A stretch of DNA of 64,000 bases from Heliocidaris erythrogramma (taxonomy: Eukaryota > Echinodermata > Echinoidea > Camarodonta > Echinometridae). The stretch covers positions 2,317,624 through 2,381,623 of the forward strand of contig CM046864.1 of assembly GCA_025617745.1 (NCBI GenBank). Reading direction: 5' to 3'. The notes beneath the pieces were generated by a model. That model worked only from the letters and a program-made list of their open reading frames with translations, had not been told where the DNA came from and ran no database searches. Of the stretch, positions 53,278-63,639 are shown piece by piece; the first letter of the stretch is position 1, and every line of letters begins with the position of its first letter. The translations under genes and the position numbers were made by a program.

Positions 53278-54206
53278 GTAGAACACTAATGATTTTAAAT
53301 ATTGGCTTAATACTTATACTTGCATAGATGGCATAAATTAAACAAGGTTATCCAAATTTAAAGCTTGCAAACATTTGAATTAATGATTATTATCAATTAT
53401 AAAACGGTAAAATACAGCCCCCGATATAGCAGCTGAAAAGCTCCTTGAACGCTGCTGAGATGTGTGACGACACAAGAGGGGCGAGTCCTGTCTAAGCAGA
53501 CGATGTCCCATAACATTATACACATTTTCAGTGCCTGTTTTGTCATCTCCTCTTCACTTATTTCTCTTACTTGACTAGCGTCAGTCTTAATGTTAGTCTG
53601 TTGCCTCACTCTTAACTTCGTGTATGGTATTATTTTGATGAAAAATGCAGCGTTAAAAAATAAAGGAATCAGTCACTTGTAAACAAAATAAGACGCCATT
53701 GTATTTTCAGCTGCTTGCACCGGGCATGTTCGGCGTTTCAAGAGGGAACGAATACCATCCAGCTATTATTCGCAGGGCTTTTCAATTTGAAAATGGGGTT
53801 TATTTCATTGATCATTGACCCTTCTCCTGTGTATTTACAATCAAACGGTTTTAGTTATCAGAATCAGTTCACTTTCCCTTTTAGAATGGTGTGAAATAAG
53901 GTCATGTTTAAATGTACCAAACTCTTTATAATTTGATAAATAATTGCATTGCAATTACGTTCATTCATTATAGGACGTCGTCTGCTTAAGCAGGATCGAT
54001 CCCTCGTATGACGACATCAAAACATCGCTATATTTCTGGCGAATCCTCGGATATTCCACATGCTGAGAAGAGCTTTTATTTATGTTGTTTTTATAATCAT
54101 CATATACGCAGTTGACATAAAACTTATACGATTGCCATCTGTAAGCTTCCCAATTTCTAGTGATACATTAATTGCCATATTTGTGATTTTCTTGAGTGTT
54201 CTACTT
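53278..54206 (-). mobile_element. 930-bp dispersed element, copy B
   Basis: Reverse complement of 38443-39378 with a few percent difference by eye. Ends AAAGTAGAACACT and AGTGTTCTACTT form the clearest inverted termini of the three copies. Contains GGACGTCGTCTGCTTAAGC and TGACGACATCAAAACATCG. The minus-strand open frame at 53397-53609 is not conserved in copy A, where stops interrupt it. Confidence 0.8.
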
Positions 54207-55375
54207 GAAGCGAAAGGATACAGTGGCACCAGCGAAAACGTGATAACTGCGTTTGATCACTGAAGAAAAATCAAGGGTCCTTTTCAGCACTCTATGAAAT
54301 TAATTGAAATGGCAATTTACTCCCCGAAAATTAAATAGAGGAATTCAGTTTCAAAATTCGTTTTCGTATTCTGATGGATAATGAAGATATAACGTCGATT
54401 AAGAACAAAAAAAAAAAGGAAAAAAAACCCCACTTCCCCGTAATGACAGTGTTTGAACCATCATTTCTTTAAAGGAGAATTAACCCTAGAATAGAAATGT
54501 CCTTATGTTCAAAGGTGTAATATATCCTTAATCACTGGCCTGTATCACTTTAAAAATAAAATATCAGAAAAGGGTTTAAATCTAGACATTCTGGCACACG
54601 GTATCATCTGCTAACACTTTACATGGGGGCTGCCATTTACTTGATGATTATGGAGTTGTACATGAACCATTGGAAACCGTTCCGGTCAAGAAGATATTTT
54701 TAATCCTATAGCTAAAGTGCTTCTCTTCATTGCAAAAAAAAAATCCCCATATATTATGGAATATACAGGTGTATACATATATTCTAAAGTTTGAAATTTA
54801 TAGATTTCTTTTTAAATTCTCTGGTTTTGCTAAATAGAATTTCTTGGGCTTGCCTAGCAGAGCAGAACATAATTTATACAATGCACATTTCTGACTATTG
54901 AAGTCCATTATCTCAAAGCAGGTGAATGCATAGTTTGTCACTCAGACATAATTGACGCTCGGGAAAGATACCATCCCTAAATTTGAATGAATTTGCTCCG
55001 GTGCGTACGTCATAGTATCACGAAAATAGATTTGTGTTTAGTAAAATAATAAAGTTCAAAGAAATATAAAACACATTTTCGTTTTTAGAATATAATTATG
55101 TATATACTGTTAAATATTTTACATTGCAAATGGGATTTTGTATCAGGAAGAAAGACAATTTTTCATTCGGATTAAAAATATCTTTATGTACACATCAAGA
55201 AAATGGCAGCCCCCAGGTATCGCTAGCAGACGATACATTTTGCTGATAAAATCTTGATTTATACCCATCTCATATATTTTAATGCAAAACTACGTATGGC
55301 AACAAAAAGGAATAGATTACATCTTTGAATATAAGCACATTTATATTTTTAAGTTAATTCCCCTTTAAACTAAAA
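54207..55375. other. Non-coding AT-rich stretch
   Basis: No gene or repeat partner found. Confidence 0.4.
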
Positions 55376-55563
55376 AACGTCCGTGTAATGAAGGCATAAT
55401 TGTCAAACACAATGGTGCAATGGTCAAAATTTGCACGAGGTGAAAGATAAGAGACGCTGAGATAAGAGATGAGAGCGTCTCATCTTTCACCGAATGCAAA
55501 ATCTTGTTCCATTGCACGAATAAAGACCATTCACTATTTGTTTTATACAACACCTCGGACGTT
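55376..55563. mobile_element. MITE with internal hairpin
   Basis: Ends AACGTCCGTGT and ACACCTCGGACGTT are inverted. Inside, GGTGAAAGAT...AGACGCT and AGCGTCTCATCTTTCACC form a strong hairpin (55439-55491). The word GTGCAATGG also occurs inverted in it (CCATTGCAC), as in the repeat at 63147-63262. Confidence 0.75.
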
Positions 55564-55935
55564 AACGGGCTTAAAACATTTTTTTAAAGAACAGGTTTAC
55601 TAGTCCAAATATGACCGACCAAATTTAGCGATCAATAAAATTATCAGCGCGCACTGCACTAAACTAAGCAGCAAACATTTATCGTTCAACTTATCAAATA
55701 TTTGTAGTCTATCTCGCTGAATGAACTCCAATAATCCATGTAATATAATCCAAAACGATCAGACGCCAATCCAATCACAAACAAGGTATATAGAAAACAA
55801 TTTCTTTCAGTATCTTCCTATTAACTACTTACTAGTTTAGATCTAGGACTAACTTAAGGTCCAACTAAGATCTAACGTTAACGTTAGATAGTGTTGTAAA
55901 AAGTTGCGGGTCCTTGGAAATGAAAATATTGCATC
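55564..55935. other. Non-coding stretch
   Basis: It contains a short repeated word (TAGATCTAGGAC, AAGATCTAACGTTAACGTTAGAT, a palindrome near 55870). No gene. Confidence 0.4.
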
Positions 55936-55939
55936 AGTT

Positions 55940-57140
55940 TGAGCAAGCCTCGCTCTTCAATATCACTCTACGTAGTGGTCGAGGAGGCGAAACCATAATG
56001 ACTTCTCTCAAGGTCGATGTAACTGCTAGGCTCAACGCAGTCGTTATTTCATAACTTCCGAAAAAAAAATCAGAAGAAAAGACAGAAAGACAAAAAAGAT
56101 AGAAGGATAAAACAAAGAATAACATAAGAGAGAAAGAAAAAATGATAGGATAAAACAAAGAATAACATAAGGAAAGATATAAAGAGGAGAAGATAGAAGG
56201 AAAAATAAAGAATAAATATAAGGAAGATAGAAAGGCAAAATGACTGGGATAAACTCGAAAACATAAGAAAGAATAGGATAGAACAAAGAATTACATAAGG
56301 AAAGAAAGAGAAGAATAACAAAGATAGACAGAAAGACGAAATGATAAGGATAAAAACAAGGAATAACATAAGAAAGATAGAAAGACGAAATGATAAGGAT
56401 AAACAAAGAATAACATAAGGAGAGACAGAAAGAGAGAAAGATAGAAGGAAAAAAAAACAAAGAATAACATAAGAAGGATAAAAATAAAGAATAACATAAG
56501 GAAAATAGAAAGACGAAATGATAAGTATAAACAAAGCATAGCATAAGAAAAGATAGCGAGAGCGAAAGATAGAAGGAAAAACAAAGAATAACATAAGGAA
56601 ATATAGAAAGACGAAATGGTAAGTATAAACAAGGCATAACATAAGAAAAGATAGAACGAGCGAGAGATAGGATAAAAACAAAGAATAACATAAGAAAGAT
56701 AAAAACAAAGAATAACACAAGGAAAGATAGAAAGAGAAGCATATATGAGGAAAGGCAAATAATAACATAAGGAAAGATAGAAGAGAATTGCTAACTCAGC
56801 CTGTTGTCCACATCTACCGACTTGTTTTTAGAACTTATAAACGAAGATAGTATATCAAATATTGTCAATTTGTCACAAAACGGCGCGTTCAATTTTTAAA
56901 AGCGACGGTCAATCCATCGCGTATATACTATTCTCCATACTCACTCACTTCACGACTCAAAACCAAATTGCGCCAACGGTGTTGAATGCTAAGCTGTAGA
57001 GACAGGTTTTAAAGAGAGTCGGGATTTTTCATAGGGTTGTGTATTATGTGCGACCCTCTCTGAGTTCGCTCGTCGTGTTATGACGTCATAGAATCACTCC
57101 GTATAGTGGTCATTGAAGAGCGAGCTTTGCTTTAGCTGTG
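55940..57140. mobile_element. 1.2-kb inverted-repeat element enclosing a purine minisatellite
   Basis: The left end (55940-55980, AAGCCTCGCTCTTCAATATC) is the inverse of the right end (57100-57140, CATTGAAGAGCGAGCTTTGC) over about 38 bases. The minisatellite fills 56050-56790. Unclear whether the repeats are true transposon ends. Confidence 0.6.
56050..56790 (-). repeat. Minisatellite, AACAAAGAATAACATAAGGAA-type units
   Basis: About 15 units of 40-60 bases built from AAAGATAGAAAGACGAAATG and ACAAAGAATAACATAAG. Read on the other strand it is the same family as the pyrimidine minisatellites at 45.6-50.4 kb. The long Phe/Leu/Ser-rich open frames over it (up to 232 codons, three frames) are repeat translations. 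Confidence 0.85.
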
Positions 57141-57499
57141 CATGGAGCTTGTGGAAGAAGATGTGTTCTGAATATTTTAGTTAGATTTCTGTAAGATTAG
57201 CTGTTCTTGAGAAAGAACAGATTCTGGTCCACTAACGACATCGAAAAGGATTTCAAACGGCTTTTCGCAAACTTACCGGTACGGTACCTCTCTAACTTAG
57301 TATTGTGAGCATAGAAGTTTGCATCAGTTTGCATTGGCAATACAAGTTAAAATTGGTCCTGCCATGATGTGACGTTTTTAACTTAAAAGTCAAAGAACAA
57401 ATCCTCGGGGAACAAAATCAGATCTAACGTTAGTCTACGCTACGTAGCCTGCCACCAAACGTAAACATAATCACCGGGTATGTACCGTAATCCTGCTAG

Positions 57500-58140
57500 A
57501 AGTCAGACAGTGTGCGCAGTCAATCAATTTCGAACATCGATGCCTTGTTCGTATTAGAACTAGTGCGATGTTGCTTGACATCCCCCCCCCCCCCCCCCCC
57601 CTCCACGGACGCTTACATTAGTTATGTTTATACGGACTACATAGCATCGATGCTTTGTAAGTCTCGAAACTATTTCCAGTACGTTCAGACAGGCCATGAT
57701 CGACTTGCTTCTATCACCCACTCGTGACTATCCATCGCTCACTCGCTGCCAAAACAATAATTACTGCGCCACACACGGTGACCCGAGTATAATTGGTATT
57801 GAAGTTTGTGCACAGGGGTCATATCATGCAAAGTTGCGAGTGAAGATAGCAGCGAGTGAAGCAGCGATTGCGTTCACATTATAAATAGTCACAAGCGCGG
57901 TGGGTGGTCTACCGCAAAGCATCGATGCTTTGTCGCTGGATCCTGATATTTACTCCTGCCAAACTCGCTACCAGAATAGTTTCGAAACCTAACTCCAACT
58001 CGCTTCTATCTCGTGATTATCTGCGTTCAGACAGCGTTTGGTCTTAAAACTATCTGGCCATGACCAAAATAGTCTCGAAACCTAGATAGCATCGATGCTA
58101 TCGCCCTACGTGTGAACGTACCTAATGTAACACAGTTCTG
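57500..58140. repeat. Region with four ATCGATG-centred palindromes
   Basis: Near-palindromic words occur at 57533-57552 (CGAACATCGATGCCTTGTTCG-like), 57642-57660 (CATAGCATCGATGCTTTG), 57915-57933 (AAAGCATCGATGCTTTG) and 58086-58104 (GATAGCATCGATGCTATC). Shared flanks are TCTCGAAAC and CGTTCAGACAG. Probably a decayed hairpin element family. A poly-C run of 20 bases lies at 57582-57601. Confidence 0.6.
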
Positions 58141-59488
58141 GTGCTTTCTCCGTGTGTAGTTTGTGAAAAATCTTGTCGATTCAGATATTTATTCACGTTT
58201 GAAATTTATAAATATTTCTGGAGTGCTAGTTTTCGATATTATTAACACAATACCCTAAGTCTTACCCGGGGTCTTAATTACCTCTCGGTAAAATTCACTT
58301 TTTTATGTATGCATTTCCCAGGAGAATGATCACTGGGCATGCACTTCTCATATCATGCACGGAAAAACTATGTCTATACAAAAAAATGATCGCTATAAAC
58401 ATTCCGTGGTTTGCAAACAGGAAATCCGTCAGTAGTCAGACAGCCATTCGCACCTATTGATTTCTGTGTACGGTTGAATTTGAAGTTTGTTGCATGCATT
58501 GTCATGACAGGGCATGGTTGTCAGTTGCAGACGGGGGAGGGTGGCCTTTTCAGACTCTTTTGTTAATGGATTATGCAGTTTGCATAATAATATATACATT
58601 TTTTGTAATAAGTGGTGGATATTCGCGGGGGGGGGGGGGGAGGCGGGTGGCAAAGGGGCCATGTGCCCCTGCAATGCCCTGTGAAAAAAAAAATTAATAT
58701 GCCTAAATCTCTACATTTTTTAAAAATCAGTTTCTGTTTCTTGCTTGGGGGGGGGGGACTGAAACATAATCCCATGTACTCATTAAAAAAATAAAAATAA
58801 AATAAAATAAAATAAATAAAAAAATAAGAAATAAATAAATTTAAAAAAAATACAAAATTAAATAATAATTTTTTGTAAAAATTAATATCTGGTTTGTGGG
58901 AAAAGAAATTTCTAACATCAGTGGCTCTATACAAGTATAACTGGCTGATTTTTTTTGTGCAGTATGTGGTCGATGAACCCTGAAGAGTGGCGGGAGTGGG
59001 GGAGGGGATCACGCAAGGAGGGCACATTTGCACCATGCCATTTAAAGCTATTATTATATTAACTAGAAACAATAATAAAACTACATATCTGAATGCAAAT
59101 GTGTACTCATATTCCCCTACTTATCTTTTTTACCCCCAAATTTTAGAACTCTGCCCCCCCCCCCCCCCCAAAAAAAAAGAAAAAAATCCTGGATTTGCCA
59201 CTGAGACAAAGACTGATCATCCAAATTATGTTGCTGTCCAAGTTTGAATATTTTGCTCATCATCATTAAAGATATCAAATTTTTCTGCATACATTGAAAT
59301 TCGATTTTTGTTTGAATTAGGCCTATATGTCAACACCCCCCCCCCCCCCTATTGAGGGTCGGGGTTGAGAAGAAATTATGTTTAAAAGGAAGGCAAGTTT
59401 ACTTAATGTATGCTTATCATTATTAGGCCTCATACAAGTATATTTTGTCCTTCTTTGTGCTTGTGAATTGAAAAGTAATAGCCTATAT
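58141..59488. other. Non-coding stretch with G/C runs and A/T-rich simple sequence
   Basis: G runs near 58626-58640 and 58746-58757, an AAAAT-type run at 58790-58860, C runs at 59154-59169 and 59337-59350. No gene. Confidence 0.45.
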
Positions 59489-59826
59489 CCCTGATAGCAG
59501 AAAGTGTTAAAAAATGACGTGATATTTACGTCGTGGTTTTCGTCTTTTTTACGTCCTGCAATTACGTCAATAAGACGACAACTTGCACCAACGCAAGACG
59601 TCAAGAGGACGTCTTGTTTTGACGTCATCTCTACGTCTTCATTCGTCAATAAGACGACAACTTGCACCAACGCAAGACGTCAAGAGGACGTCTTGTTTTG
59701 ACGTCATCTCTACGTCTTGTACACTGTAAAAACTAAAGTGCTACTTTTAGGGGCATGTATAGTGACTGCACCTGAAATGCTGTTTATAGCACTTGCAGTG
59801 TGCTAATTTACCAGCAAAAAAAAAAG

Positions 59827-59899
59827 TGACCGTGGCGAGCCTCGAACCAGGTTCCGCTGATTGAGAGGCGCTGACGTTACCTGTGGACTAACGAATGCT
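59827..59899 (-). ncRNA. tRNA-like pol III unit (right-arm type) in composite copy 2
   Basis: Minus-strand equivalent of 47829-47902: GTTAGTCCACAGGTAACG, CCTGGTTCGAGGCTCG, then T11 (A run at 59815-59825 on plus). Differences from copy 1 are few. Confidence 0.55.
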
Positions 59900-60000
59900 T
59901 CTTGCAATCCAGTTTAGTCATGGGAGTCAAGTAGATAACATGAACTATGTGGTGTCGTAAATTCACTATGTAACAATATGATCTGCTCTAAATCGTACAA

Positions 60001-60070
60001 TGTGAGTTAGTCTAGCGGTAATGCCAGCAATTCTCGATCAGCGGACCCTGGTTCGAAGCTCGCCCAAATC
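60001..60070 (+). ncRNA. tRNA-like pol III unit (left-arm type) in composite copy 2
   Basis: GAGTTAGTCTAGCGGTAATG, CCTGGTTCGAAGCTCG, then a run of 12 T at 60072-60083. Nearly identical to the minus-strand unit at 47658-47726. Confidence 0.55.
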
Positions 60071-60330
60071 GTTTTTTTTTTTTGGTTTTTTTAATAGCAC
60101 GCGGTGTGCATTCAATAGCACTCTGAGTGCAGTCCCTATGCATGCCCTCAAAAAGTGCTATATACAGCACTTCAGTTTTTACAGTGTACAGATGACGTCA
60201 AAATAAGACGTCCTCTTGACGTCTTGCGTTGGTGCAAGTTGTCGTCTTATTGACGTAATTACAGGACGTAAAAAAGACGAAAACCACGACGTAATTATCA
60301 CGTAATTTTTACCACTTTCTGCTATCAGGG

Positions 60331-61000
60331 ATAGTAGTGTAGTGTTGAATGAAAGCAGTTTAAACAAAGTGAATACACAAATGATTTTTTTTAAAATAAA
60401 TTTTTAGGCCAAGTATGAAGTATGTCCATTTATAATGTTCAACTTCAAGCCAAACTTTTCTTCCACGTATAATTGATGATGAAATAAAAGTTGTGATTAA
60501 GAGAAAAATATTGATATTTTTTTATTTTTTAGGGGGGGGGGGTTAATGTCAATAATGTAATACTTTGAAGTGCCTGTTTTGGGGTTGTTGTTTTTCTTCA
60601 GTAAAAAAACTGCAGCCATGAAACCATTACTGACTATAATTGTTTATACCTAAATGAAGGCATCATAAAATGGAGCTTGCAGTTGAGCAAAGGCATGCAA
60701 TCCCTCCTGTCATCCATATTTAGTGAGACAATCCTTACCTTGCCAGTCCATTCTAAGAAGCTACAAGTGCAGACCTCAGCTGGCCAGCAAGGTCATCTAT
60801 GGAACCTCCAAATCATCGTGTTGTAGTTTATTTTATTTTCCACTATATTCACTTCACATATGAAAGAATTAAGACTTTTTTTATATTGAAAGAAAATCTT
60901 CATAATACATGTATTACACTTTGCATAATTATTGAAGAAGATAAAACTTTTATGCCACATTTGAAGAATTAAAACCATGACTTTAAACTAAATTCAAAGT
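60331..61000. other. Non-coding stretch
   Basis: AT-rich with a G run at 60533-60542. No gene or repeat recognised. Confidence 0.4.
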
Positions 61001-61019
61001 CCCCCCCCCCCCCCCCCCC

Positions 61020-61051
<32 letters not shown>
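61001..61051. repeat. Poly-C tract followed by GA dinucleotide repeat
   Basis: 20 C (61001-61020) directly followed by about 14 GA units. Confidence 0.9.
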
Positions 61052-61055
<4 letters not shown>

Positions 61056-63146
61056 GCTGATTCACTGATCCATATCTGAATATCTGAAAGAAAGTGATCA
61101 TTCCTATTTCATATGACATTAGAAAACTCAATCTTTTTATCTCGGAGAGTAACAATTTCATTCCCTCATGTTTTATATATCTACAACTGTTACAGTGAAA
61201 ATGCATGTACTCAAATATTACATTTTTATTGCAATAATTCTGGATTTTCCCGAGATAAAGAGAGGGAGGGAAAGAGAGAAAGAAAGAAAGAGAAAACAGA
61301 CAGAGACAGACAATGGCTTCACAGTTTGTGTATGCATCGATGGACAATTATGATGAATGAATGGCAGAAGATTTGAATAGATTTGGCTTTAAAAAGAAGT
61401 AGTAACTTCTTCATTGGTATTAACAATACATGTATCCTACAGTTTAGTTGAATGAACTTCTGAAACTTTTCAGATTTTTTACAACAATGACAGTTTGGGT
61501 CACTTTGGAAGTCGGTCAACTGAAATCTCCCCTTTTTATAACTATTATGAAAATTATCAATAGCATAGTAAGTAGGTTCATATTTGGTAACTTGCAGAAT
61601 AATTGTGTAAAATAATTAGAATTTAATGGTGCTATATAGCCTAAATAGATAAAATAATATATATCAAGTCGGAGTGAGAAAAAAAGGACTGTATGATGGG
61701 ATAATAACGAATAATATTCGAAGAAGTATGAGATTCCATTCCTTGACTGGGCCTGAGAAGGAATTCACAAAAACAACTGCTTAAAAATTCCTTAAAGCTG
61801 CATCTTCCTTTGCTCATTTCTCCATCCTATCTTTCATGCAGGTTGCTCTTTTTTCTGTTGACGATGTGCTTCAGTTTTCTCAATTTCTCTGCTGACTGGA
61901 AAAAACTAGAACACAAAGTGATATATTCATTAAAAAAATAATGCCCTTTCCTGGTGAGCCTAGGAATAGATGAATACAATATTTGATTCATATTTCTCAT
62001 TTTCTTTTACATACTAATCAGGTTGATACTAACATTTCCACAGTTTAATGTGACGATGTAACCTATTGATAGGTAGAAGAGGTAGAAATATATATTTGAT
62101 ATTTTACAAACTCATCATCAATAAAATAGAACTATCAAAGTATACATCAAGTGTTTTTCAAGTACTCAAAGGTCATCTAATGTTTCCTTTTTGTGTATAA
62201 ATAAAAATACATTGTCACAGCTAAATGTATCCATATTTAAGAATGAACTATTATCTGAATAATTTCTCATTTCAAAAGGGTCGGTTTGGGGCACATTTAA
62301 AAAACGGATGTAGGGTCTAGTTTATAAAGATTAATTTGAAAAGAATCAGTTCAAAATTTGAAAATTATATTTTTTAGGGAAGTCTACTTTGTACTAAATT
62401 TTAAATAAATAAATAAATTGATAAATAAATAAAAAAAAAATGAAAAGGTAGTTCATTGGAACTACAATTATGGAAGAATATAATTTGAAAATGTATAATC
62501 TTTAGCCTAATGACAATATCAAATTAATAGGCCAACTTGGTATCACATGTAGAATTCACATCATTGGCATCTTGAACAAAACGGTGGTCATCTATTAGCT
62601 TCAATTAGAATATAGCTACCAATTTACTAACGTTATTTTTCTTTTAATTTCACAGTTTCTTAAACAAATATTAACTGATTTAAACCCTTGTTCATTATGT
62701 GGAGAAGTAATTCAATACATGTCGATGAAAATAAAAAAATAACGGAACGATCGTCGCATCGAAGCGACAGCCCAACATAATGCCTCCCTCTAGTGTCTGA
62801 CTTCTGAAATTGCTCTCTGAGAACTGACATTGCGCAAGGGTTTGGCGATTCTTTCGTTATGCCGAACCGCAAACTCTATTCGAATGCAAATAACCACAGA
62901 AATCAACAGTAGAATATCGGCTTCACGACAGTTTGTAAATAGCCATGCAAAAATGACCAATTGAAAAATTATTTAAGAAAATCAAAAAACTGTCTGACTT
63001 CTAGCAGGAGTACCGTACTCTCGGCCGGTGCGGCGCGCGTCGTCGTCGAATAGCTAGCTAGCTACGTACGAATAGTGCATATTTTGTGTTGCATAAATAA
63101 ACTGCGCCGCGCGTACCATACGTTATGCTTATCGTGACGTCAGAGT
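61052..63146. other. Non-coding AT-rich stretch
   Basis: Simple GA-rich sequence at 61255-61310, an AAAT-type run at 62400-62440, palindrome TAGCTAGCTAGCTA near 63050. No gene recognised. Confidence 0.4.
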
Positions 63147-63262
63147 GCAATTTCGTTTGATCCATTTGTTCCATTGCACGGTGATGTCACCTACCTCACA
63201 ATACAATGTACATCTATAGTGACGTCAGCGTGCAATGGTGCAAATGGATCAGACGGAATTGC
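63147..63262. repeat. Inverted repeat with CRE-like TGACGTCA words
   Basis: Arms of 44 bases (63147-63190 and 63219-63262, words TGATCCATTTG, CCATTGCACG, TGACGTCA/TGATGTCA) with about six mismatches around a 28-base loop. A third TGACGTCA lies at 63136. Hairpin-type MITE or its core. Confidence 0.8.
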
Positions 63263-63639
63263 CTGGAGAATGATACTGTTCAACATTACTTTTATCGGAT
63301 GTCATGTTATTAAGAATTGACCAATGGGGCTGTAAGAATCTTAGTAGGTGTTTTATAATTCGCCCTAAATCCACTTGTATACAAATATATATATATATAC
63401 ATATGTATATATACACTAAAGGAAAAAAGAAACTTATAAAAGTTCAAGAGATCACCAAATTAAATTCTCTGCATGGAAATGTACCAAATTTGGATATAAT
63501 GTTGATTCAATGCATGGCTTTAAATGACAGTCAATAACAAAAAGTTTTCTTCAATGCCACAAAAGAAATGTGCACTGAAACAAAGGACTCTCTAATCCCA
63601 AAGTCACAAAGATAAACTGCAGTCTTGTACACCATATGC

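Larger units (their letters stand above)
59489..60330. mobile_element. Composite palindromic TIR element, copy 2
   Basis: 842 bp, the reverse-complement orientation of copy 1, with the same ends (CCCTGATAGCAG) and target duplication AT (59487-59488, 60331-60332). The left arm has an extra tandem copy of about 75 bases (AAGACGACAACTTGCACC at 59571 and 59649). The inner palindrome and both tRNA-like units are conserved. Confidence 0.9.

Noticed and set aside
54060..54263. Small hydrophobic frame at the end of element copy B
   Set aside because: Not preserved in copies A and C, which carry stops and indels there.
56044..56768. Open frames of 155-232 codons on the minus strand, Phe/Leu/Ser-rich, looking like membrane proteins
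   Set aside because: They run in three overlapping frames over a purine-rich minisatellite. The apparent hydrophobic helices are translations of the repeat.
58563..59072. 169-codon minus-strand frame
   Set aside because: Passes through A/T simple sequence and G/C runs; composition explains the openness.
59827..60070. Functional tRNA genes in the composite element
   Set aside because: A and B boxes are present, but T-stem and acceptor pairing fail. Recorded as tRNA-like units only.
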